From CAYSRM01 sp964475205 (GTDB lineage Bacteria; Verrucomicrobiota; Kiritimatiellia; UBA8416; CAYSRM01): 8,366 bases of DNA. A program made the translations under genes and the position numbers. Shown here piece by piece: positions 1 through 6,000 of this stretch (positions are counted from its first letter, which is position 1; every line of letters begins with the position of its first letter). Below the pieces are notes generated by a model. It worked only from the letters and a program-made list of their open reading frames with translations. It was not told where the DNA came from and did no database searches. The stretch spans positions 1 to 8,366 of the forward strand of contig CAYYVQ010000084.1 in the NCBI GenBank assembly GCA_964475205.1. The letters are read 5' to 3'.

Positions 1-2
1 GG

Positions 3-497
3 GAACAGATCAAGAAGAAAGGCAATATCCCGCCCTTTCATATTGACCAGCAGGTATGCTACGACAGCAAGCGCGACCGTCTCTACATTGCGGGTGGCGG
101 CTATCCGCATATCAAGCTTAAGAAGGGCGACAGCGCGCTGTGGATGTTCGATGTGAAGACGGAAAAATTTGCACGGCTGGTGCCGGAAGTGACTCCCACG
201 CCGACTGGCTACGCATCGAATGCTGCCTGTTTTATGTACGACAGCGTGAACGATGTCGTTCTACTGTTTTGGCACTCGCCGGGAAGAGGTAGGGATAAGG
301 AAAAGGCCATCTTTGCCTACCATCCCGAGACGAATGAATGGGAAGTGGTTGCAGAGAATGTGCCTGAGATGAAGCGAGGGAGGTATGCTCAGTGGACCGG
401 GCATTACAACCCGAAATTGAATGCCTGCCTGCTGCATGTGGCTGACGACAGCCAGAATAACGGCACGATGCTTGCCTATCGCTATAAGCGAAAGTAA
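3..497 (+). CDS. Kelch-type beta-propeller protein, 3' end only (5' truncated by window)
   Basis: The frame is open from the first bases of the window to the TAA at 495-497, giving 164 visible residues with no obvious start, so the gene begins upstream. An internal ATG at 144 is not a credible start because the same motif pattern continues ahead of it. Three similar blade-like units are visible: 'CYDSKRDRLYIAGG...ALWMFDVKTEKF', 'MYDSVNDVVLLFW...IFAYHPETNEWEVV' and 'HYNPKLNACLLHV...MLAYRYK'. Each has Tyr, a D/N-containing turn, a hydrophobic strand, then an aromatic strand ending in a T/N-E-x-W/F turn. This is the pattern of kelch or galactose-oxidase-like propellers, which usually serve as binding or structural folds. 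No catalytic residues can be assigned from this fragment, so substrate and location are unknown. The gene converges on the fucosidase with a 34-base gap. Confidence 0.7.
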   Translation, partial: EQIKKKGNIPPFHIDQQVCYDSKRDRLYIAGGGYPHIKLKKGDSALWMFDVKTEKFARLVPEVTPTPTGYASNAACFMYDSVNDVVLLFWHSPGRGRDKEKAIFAYHPETNEWEVVAENVPEMKRGRYAQWTGHYNPKLNACLLHVADDSQNNGTMLAYRYKRK

Positions 498-515
498 GCT
501 TGCTATTCATGTCCA

Positions 516-527
516 CCAGTTTTCTGG
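516..527. other. Short palindromic hairpin between convergent genes
   Basis: CCAG-TTTT-CTGG forms a perfect 4-bp stem with a 4-base loop in the 34-base gap between the kelch and fucosidase stop codons. Its position suits a bidirectional terminator, but the stem is short and no T tract follows on either strand. Treat it as a weak candidate only. Confidence 0.2.
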
Positions 528-531
528 CCGG

Positions 532-1779
532 CTATGCTTCCCCCTTCAGCCAGGCTGCGTGATCGGGCTCTTCGGTGAGCTCCGGCTGCCGGTCGAATTC
601 CAGGCGGATGATCGTCATGGCTTCGTGGGGACATTCGTAGGGCAAACCAGCGATGGACATCCGATGATTGGATTTGCGGGTAATCGTCAATTCCTGCCCT
701 GTTGCGAGCAATATAGCTCGTTTTGGCAAATGCTTGAAAAGGGGCACGACGATTTCAGGCGCACTCCAGAAGTTGACGTGAAGATAGAGAGTATTGCCTT
801 TTCTGGTGAATCCTCCCCGGGTGTACCGAATCGGGAAACGCCTGGACCCATAGATCGCTTCCCCGTGTACCTTCAGCCACTCGCCCATTTTCTTCAGAAC
901 GACCGCATCCTCGGGGACAATGGCGCCGCGCCCGTCCGGGCCCGTGTTCAGCAAATAGTTACCTTCCCCGCAGGCGGCCTTGCTGAGGTTTCGTAAAAGC
1001 TGGCCCAGCGTCTTGCGTACAGGATTGTGCCGTGAATATCCCCAGGCTGATTCGTCGCCAATGGTCATGCACGTTTCCCACCCGCGCCCGGGTTTGCTGG
1101 CTTTCACATGCTGTTCGGGAGTATCCAGATCCGCGTCGATTCCCAGCCGGTTATTTACCAGGATCGCAGGCTGCAGCTCGTAGATGAGATCGAGCAGTTG
1201 CCTCGCTCGCCAAAACTCTGCCGCATCGACTTTCTTCCGGCCAATGTCAACCCATGCCCCGTCGAACCAGAGCACATCGATCTGACCATAGTTGCTCAGC
1301 AGCTCCTCAACCATGGCGTGAAGATTATCAACCATTTGCCTGGCGGATTCAGGATGCGCTTCCGGTTCCCAATACCCCGCTTCACGCCAGTCCTTGTTGG
1401 ATATGTACAGGCCTACACGCAGTCCATGCCGACGGCAGGCCTCAACGTATTCTTTCACAAAATCTCGACCGGCCGCGGTTTTTACCGAGTTAAAATCTGT
1501 CACATCTGTGTCCCAGAGACAGAAACCATCGTGATGGCGTGTTGTTAGTACGGCATAGTTCATGCCGGAATCGACGGCGAGCCGGGCGATCGCGTCGGCA
1601 TCGAAGGCCTCGCCTGTAAATGTATCGGCCAGTTTTCGATACTCATCCACCGGAATGCGTTCGCGGAACATCACCCATTCTCCACGTTCCAGCAAAGAAT
1701 AGAGCCCCCAGTGAATGAACAGCCCAAAACGGGCCTCGTGGAACCAGTGTATACGGTCGTCATAAGACAGCGTGGTCAT
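532..1779 (-). CDS. Alpha-L-fucosidase, glycoside hydrolase family 29
   Basis: The 415-residue protein hydrolyses terminal alpha-L-fucose from glycans (family knowledge: retaining mechanism, TIM-barrel catalytic domain followed by a beta-sandwich). Near the N-terminus is the GH29 signature 'ARFGLFIHWGLYS' (H23, W24) followed by EW and an EYRKLAD-type segment. Next come 'TTRHHDGFCLWD' (H82, H83, D84) and the nucleophile motif 'VLWFDGAW' with Asp173. Further on are 'TPEQ' (E222) and 'WETCMTIGDESAWGYS' (E235). The acid/base varies in position within GH29, so E222 and E235 are both candidates. 'NYLLNTGPDGRG' (about 274-285) is also typical, and residues from about 316 form the C-terminal beta-rich domain. 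No signal peptide or lipobox is visible, so it is probably cytoplasmic and acts on imported oligosaccharides. The ATG is preceded by AGGAG at 6-base spacing. It lies 156 bases downstream of the HEAT-protein gene on the same strand, with its own predicted promoter between. Confidence 0.95.
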   Translation of the reverse strand: MTTLSYDDRIHWFHEARFGLFIHWGLYSLLERGEWVMFRERIPVDEYRKLADTFTGEAFDADAIARLAVDSGMNYAVLTTRHHDGFCLWDTDVTDFNSVKTAAGRDFVKEYVEACRRHGLRVGLYISNKDWREAGYWEPEAHPESARQMVDNLHAMVEELLSNYGQIDVLWFDGAWVDIGRKKVDAAEFWRARQLLDLIYELQPAILVNNRLGIDADLDTPEQHVKASKPGRGWETCMTIGDESAWGYSRHNPVRKTLGQLLRNLSKAACGEGNYLLNTGPDGRGAIVPEDAVVLKKMGEWLKVHGEAIYGSRRFPIRYTRGGFTRKGNTLYLHVNFWSAPEIVVPLFKHLPKRAILLATGQELTITRKSNHRMSIAGLPYECPHEAMTIIRLEFDRQPELTEEPDHAAWLKGEA

Positions 1780-1785
1780 ATCGTA

Positions 1786-1790
1786 CTCCT
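1786..1790 (-). promoter_or_regulatory. Ribosome binding site of the fucosidase gene
   Basis: On the minus strand AGGAG lies 6 bases before the ATG at 1779. It is the clearest Shine-Dalgarno sequence in the window and fixes the fucosidase start. Confidence 0.8.
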
Positions 1791-1805
1791 AATATCATTG
1801 CCCGG

Positions 1806-1834
1806 AAAATACAAAGTCTTTGTGCCATTGTCCA
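1806..1834 (-). promoter_or_regulatory. Predicted promoter of the fucosidase gene
   Basis: On the minus strand TGGACA (1829-1834, one mismatch to TTGACA) is separated by exactly 17 bases from TATTTT (1806-1811, four of six to TATAAT). Transcription would begin near 1799, leaving a leader of about 20 bases that contains the AGGAG. This suggests the fucosidase can be transcribed independently of the HEAT gene upstream. The -10 element is only moderate, so this is a prediction. Confidence 0.45.
1811..1823. promoter_or_regulatory. Operator-like palindrome in the fucosidase promoter spacer
   Basis: ACAAAG-T-CTTTGT is a perfect 6+1+6 inverted repeat between the predicted -35 and -10 hexamers, overlapping the first base of the -10. 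Such placement is typical of a repressor site. The binding protein is unknown. The pattern is not a known AraC-type direct repeat, so the AraC gene in this window need not be its regulator. Confidence 0.35.
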
Positions 1835-1902
1835 GTATCACTGTCACGTTTACCCCCTTTGCCGGCAGGTGTGATCTTTTCGTCTTCTCCTTTGCGCGCG
1901 GT

Positions 1903-1927
1903 TGCATATTTTAACGGTGTTTATGCA
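1903..1927. repeat. Inverted repeat just downstream of the HEAT-protein gene
   Basis: TGCATA (1903-1908) and TATGCA (1922-1927) are perfect 6-base arms separated by 13 bases. On the minus strand the repeat begins 8 bases after the HEAT-gene stop codon. It could be a weak transcript-end structure or a protein site. No T tract follows on the minus strand (the next bases are GC-rich), so it is not a standard intrinsic terminator. Confidence 0.25.
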
Positions 1928-1935
1928 TTCGGGGA

Positions 1936-2904
1936 TTATTTTCTTGCACATGCTTCTGCTTCAGAAATCTTTTCCTCGAAGTAACCCTTTGCCAACGGAT
2001 CGTCAGGAATTTGAGAACGTAGATCATTGGCATATACCAGAATGGCATCTCTGGCTTCGTCTGTCGAAATGTTTTGTAATGCTTTAACTATAACCGACCC
2101 GTACTCAAGATTATCACCCAGATTTAGAGACTCTTTAAGCAAAAACGGAATGGTCTCAGGAGACGCAATGTTTCCCAGCAACTCAACCCCAGTTTCAGCA
2201 ATACGAAAATGGTATCCATCAGGCCGGTCACGGCTTGAAATGATTGCATTCTGAATTGGTTCTACCGCTTCGGCTCCTTTCAGGCGGCTGTAGACCTCCA
2301 TGGCTGCGCACGCCACGCGCACATTACGCTCGCCAAATTTCGTGACCAGAAAAGAAGCCGCTTCGGAACGTAAGATTGGATCCTTTAATTCGCCGAGAGC
2401 CTTCACTGCTTTCCAATTCAAGTAAATTGACGCATTTGCAATTGCCTTAAGTTTATCAAGAGCATCTTTATCATTTCTTTTTGCGATGGCTTCAATGACC
2501 CATTTGCGCTTTGGAAGGGGATTCTTAACGTCTTCAAGAAAGCTGATTATCTGCATAGGTTCTGCTTCTGCAATGGGTACGGTAGGGGAGTCAGCGCGTC
2601 CAGTATCAGTTACCGTGAAATCATATTCATTGTTAGTTTTTCCTGATGATTGGAGGTCGGAAGAGGTAACAGAAGTGACACGTTTTTCGATATCTGGAGA
2701 CTTCCGGTTCGTCGTCTCCAACGGCATGTCAGGGACTGTTTCCATAACAGGAGGGGGGCGGTCCGCAGTGACGTCCGATGATCCCGCCAGGCGCAACCAC
2801 CAGGCGCTCCCAACTATAATGCCAGCGCATAGCAGCAAAAGAGACACGTATTTCAACAATCTGGTGGTGTGGGTTTTGTTGTCTGATGTGCGTTTGATGT
2901 TCAC
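1936..2904 (-). CDS. Membrane-anchored HEAT-repeat protein
   Basis: The protein has 322 residues. A short basic N-terminus (MNIKRTSDNKTHTTRLLKY) precedes one strong hydrophobic segment (about 18-40, 'VSLLLLCAGIIVGSAWWLRL'), predicted to be a signal anchor. A Pro/Thr/Ser-rich, probably disordered linker spans about 41-115. The rest is alpha-helical with HEAT-like helix pairs at about 131-157, 162-190, 195-222, 233-260 and 266-290. Motifs such as 'NWKAVKALGELKDP' and 'NVRVACAAMEVYSRLKGAEAVEPI' are characteristic. HEAT solenoids bind other proteins, so a scaffold or inhibitor role outside the membrane is possible, but no function can be assigned. The start is GTG: it has GGAG at 10-base spacing, an in-frame stop lies a short way upstream, and the first internal Met is at residue 54, beyond the anchor. 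It is divergent from the C25-like gene. Confidence 0.75.
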   Translation of the reverse strand: MNIKRTSDNKTHTTRLLKYVSLLLLCAGIIVGSAWWLRLAGSSDVTADRPPPVMETVPDMPLETTNRKSPDIEKRVTSVTSSDLQSSGKTNNEYDFTVTDTGRADSPTVPIAEAEPMQIISFLEDVKNPLPKRKWVIEAIAKRNDKDALDKLKAIANASIYLNWKAVKALGELKDPILRSEAASFLVTKFGERNVRVACAAMEVYSRLKGAEAVEPIQNAIISSRDRPDGYHFRIAETGVELLGNIASPETIPFLLKESLNLGDNLEYGSVIVKALQNISTDEARDAILVYANDLRSQIPDDPLAKGYFEEKISEAEACARK

Positions 2905-2914
2905 TGTTTGATAA

Positions 2915-2918
2915 CTCC
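2915..2918 (-). promoter_or_regulatory. Ribosome binding site supporting a GTG start for the HEAT-protein gene
   Basis: On the minus strand GGAG (within AGGGAG) lies 10 bases before the GTG at 2904-2902. The spacing is slightly long, but no better start exists, because the TM anchor begins soon after this codon. Confidence 0.5.
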
Positions 2919-2923
2919 CTGTA

Positions 2924-2936
2924 TTACACTATGTAA
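2924..2936. promoter_or_regulatory. Palindrome at the predicted start site of the HEAT-gene transcript
   Basis: TTACA-CTA-TGTAA is a perfect 5+3+5 inverted repeat directly downstream of the predicted -10 box of the HEAT gene, so it covers the expected transcription start. It could be an operator. The arms are short and AT-rich, so chance is a real alternative. Confidence 0.25.
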
Positions 2937-2965
2937 CATATAGCAGTATTCGCATAAAAGAGCAA
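2937..2965 (-). promoter_or_regulatory. Predicted promoter of the HEAT-protein gene
   Basis: On the minus strand TTGCTC (2960-2965) is 17 bases from TATATG (2937-2942). TG stands one base before the -10, giving an extended -10 (TGCTATATG). Transcription would begin near 2930 with a leader of about 26 bases. The -35 matches the consensus only in its first three bases. Confidence 0.35.
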
Positions 2966-2984
2966 GCAAGTACTCTGTATGTCC

Positions 2985-3013
2985 TTTACACATATCTGCT
3001 TATCTGTTATTAA
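2985..3013 (+). promoter_or_regulatory. Predicted promoter of the C25-like multidomain gene
   Basis: TTTACA (2985-2990, five of six to TTGACA) is 17 bases from TATTAA (3008-3013, four of six), with a TG one base before the -10 (extended -10). Transcription would begin near 3020, about 48 bases before the preferred GTG start. It lies roughly back to back with the HEAT-gene promoter, about 20 bases away. Confidence 0.45.
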
Positions 3014-3055
3014 TATTGAAAACGCAGGAAGCTTATAATTTGCAACAAAATGTGT

Positions 3056-3059
3056 GGAG
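3056..3059 (+). promoter_or_regulatory. Ribosome binding site that favours the GTG start at 3068
   Basis: GGAG lies 8 bases before GTG at 3068. The in-frame ATG at 3050 has no Shine-Dalgarno sequence at a usable distance: AGGAAG at 3026-3031 is 18 bases away. Starting at 3068 also gives a normal signal peptide without the acidic MCGDD prefix. Confidence 0.55.
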
Positions 3060-3067
3060 ATGACGTA

Positions 3068-6000
3068 GTGATAGATTTTTACAACGTGCAAAAGCATTTG
3101 ATCGGAATCGTTTTTCTATTGTTAGTGGCTAACGTGTCGCGCGCCACGTTAGTATCCTACGATCAAAATGTGACCGTGCCAACGGGCCGCCTGTCTCGCG
3201 TTGTTCTGGAATTCGATGATGATCAGCTTTTTACTGTGCCGGAGATGACGGTTACAGTTGTCTCGGGACCGGATCATGGAAACGTTATCACGCATGGCCT
3301 GTATGCTTATTATGAGCCGGATTCTGGCTTTACAGGGTCAGACAGTTTTACATGGAAAATCGAAAAAGGACTAAGCACTTCAGAAGTCGCCCAGTGCACC
3401 CTTAATGTAGACTCATCGCCAGCCCAGGACCGGCGTATCCTGCTGATAGTGGAAGAGGTCCTTCGCCCAGAGATCGAAGGACATCTGCAACAACTTGCAT
3501 TTGACCTGAACATGGAAGGGTATGAGGCGCAACTTCAGGACTGGAGCGATCCGTCGGCGTCAAACCTATGGGCATATTTGAAGAGCGAGTACGAGGATCC
3601 CGGCAAGAAATCCCTGGCAGGGGCAATTTTTGTAGGTGATTTGCCGTATATTTACGACTCTGTTACAGAAGTAATCAATGATGTAGCATATTGGTATTTG
3701 CAAACCTTTAACCAGATTTCGAGCGTACCAGACATATGGGTCAGCCGCATAGCTGTGCCAGCCAGTGAACAGGAAATTGTTCATTATGGCCGGATTTTTG
3801 AGGCTAATCACGCTTACAGAACAGGCGCAAGCCGCTATCCACATCGGGCATATTGGGAAATGCAGGCCTGGCCGGAATATACAGATTACTACTATCCGAA
3901 TCACTGCGCGAACGCTCTAGAGGTGTGGTCATCAAGAAAACATGCCGATAATATTGGAGGCGTAGCGGTATATCATGCCTATCGGGACGGCATGGATGTA
4001 CTGGACGAAACTATACATGGCAGCAATTTAGTTGATGATTTCGCCGCGCTGGCGCTTCGCCCATGTATGAGTCGTGTCAGCTTGCTGACCGCCTGTGGCA
4101 GATGGCGATTGGCGAGAGAGTCTATGTTCACACGTCGAGGCGGCTCGATTTTCGCGGTCGGAGCAACGACGACGACCTATACGGGCGCCTATGTGATTAT
4201 GGATGACGGGACTGCAACAAGAAATTTCCGCACCTCCTTACGTGAGGGGATGTCGTGGGGAGACGCGCTTGTCGCGAATCTTGTCTTTAATGAAATCCAC
4301 CGTACGGTCATGTTTGGCGATCTGTCGATGGGAGTGCGAATGAGCCCATCTAATTCATTGCCAGTATTAAGCAATTTTACCGCGTCCCCGGTTCTCGGGA
4401 AAGCGCCGCACACAGTAGTTTTCGAGGTCGAAGGCAATGATCCTGATGATTCTGTAACTCTTTATGAATGGTTTCTTGAAGGCTATCAGAGCGCAAGCGT
4501 GGAGCCTACGAGGGTAGGCGCAACGCTAAGTTCAGTGACGAATACATATCATCGTCCATATGTTTATACAACAGAAGTACATGTTGAAGACGAATACCAG
4601 GCGCGCGCCTGGTCGGATCCCATTGTCGTTATTGTAAACCCTGATCCGGAATCAATCATGCGTGTCAACGCTGGATATGATCTGGATGATTTTAACGCGA
4701 AATATGAATATATCGATAGCCAGACAAACCTATGGCTACATGATCAGAAATACCGGAGTGATGCCTGGGGCAGCTTATCCGGAGATGCCCGCGGCGTTGC
4801 CAACGAGGTGTCCAATACGGAAGATGCGAGATTGTATCAACGCTTCCGTGAGGGAGGGCGCTTCTCCTACCGTGTCCCCATGACAAACGGCGTTTACGCG
4901 CTGGCTCTGCATTTCGCAGATATGTACTCTTCCGGTTCCGGAGAAAGGATAATGGATATTCAAGCAGAGGATATAACAATTGTTACCAATTTTGATGTCG
5001 CGGCACATGTCGGAATCAATACAGCGCATACACTAGCTACTCTGGTCGAAGTGTCTGACGGTGAATTAGATTTTACCATTGCCACCAATTCAGCGTCACA
5101 AAACCATGCCTACCTCAATGCGTTCAGCATCGCCCCTGCCGGATCAATGGATGTAGGGCCCACGATAACTTCATCACTTGAGGAGGAGGCAGCTGGATGG
5201 ACTCCGTTTTCGTATATTATTACCGCTTCTGGACGACAACCGATCGAGTATGAAGTATCAGGATTGCCGGACGGCCTTGCGTTGGACGGCAACACGATTT
5301 CAGGCACACCAACACAGATTGGGCTTTTTGAGGTAGACATAACCGCTACTAATGTGGACGGATCAGACACGGCAACACTCGCGTTAAACCTGATCATGCC
5401 TCAAACAGGGCGTATCGGCATTGCTCCTTTGGGCACTACGGTGGAGCCCGGTGGCACAACGCAGTTTGTGGCGACAGCTTACACCGAGTATGGCGATGTG
5501 ATGCCAGATCAGCCTGTATTTGATTGGTCTGTGAGCAGCGGCGGCTCCATTGACACGAACGGCATATTCACCGCTGACCCTGAAATTGGTGGGCCCTATG
5601 TCGTGACGGCGATCGGCGATGGCTGTGTCGGCATGGCAATATTACGCGTCTCCGGCATTGGAAAAACCAATGTGTTTGTCTGGAAAGAGGGCACAACAGG
5701 GAGCTGGTCCAATCCTGATAACTGGACTCCGTCCGGCTTCAGCAACAGCGCATCGAATAGCTGCGTGGCCAATGACGGTGTACTCATGGCATCCGGGACC
5801 TTTTATCCCGATCTGGCGCTATTGGGGTATAAATTTGAAGGCGGCACCCTTACGTTTGATCAACACGTGACGATCAATGGCGGCTTGCGCCTTATGGGCG
5901 GCACGATTCAGATGACTAGCGGATACTCCAGAGATCTTGACGCCAGAGTGGAATTAATGACTGGGTCGGTCTCACGGATTGCATTAAATCAAGAATTGAC

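Noticed and set aside
421..1548. Long plus-strand frames (such as 421-996 and 1108-1548) opposite the fucosidase.
   Set aside because: They lie antisense to a clear GH29 gene, have no recognisable motifs, and are the usual shadows of GC-rich coding sequence.
1776..1907. A 43-codon minus-strand reading frame (MQPRAKEKTK...NDIRSTI) whose TGA overlaps the fucosidase ATG, suggesting a coupled leader peptide.
   Set aside because: Its ATG has no ribosome binding site, and the frame runs across the predicted fucosidase promoter and palindrome. The intergenic interpretation explains the stretch better. Conservation of the frame in relatives would reopen it.
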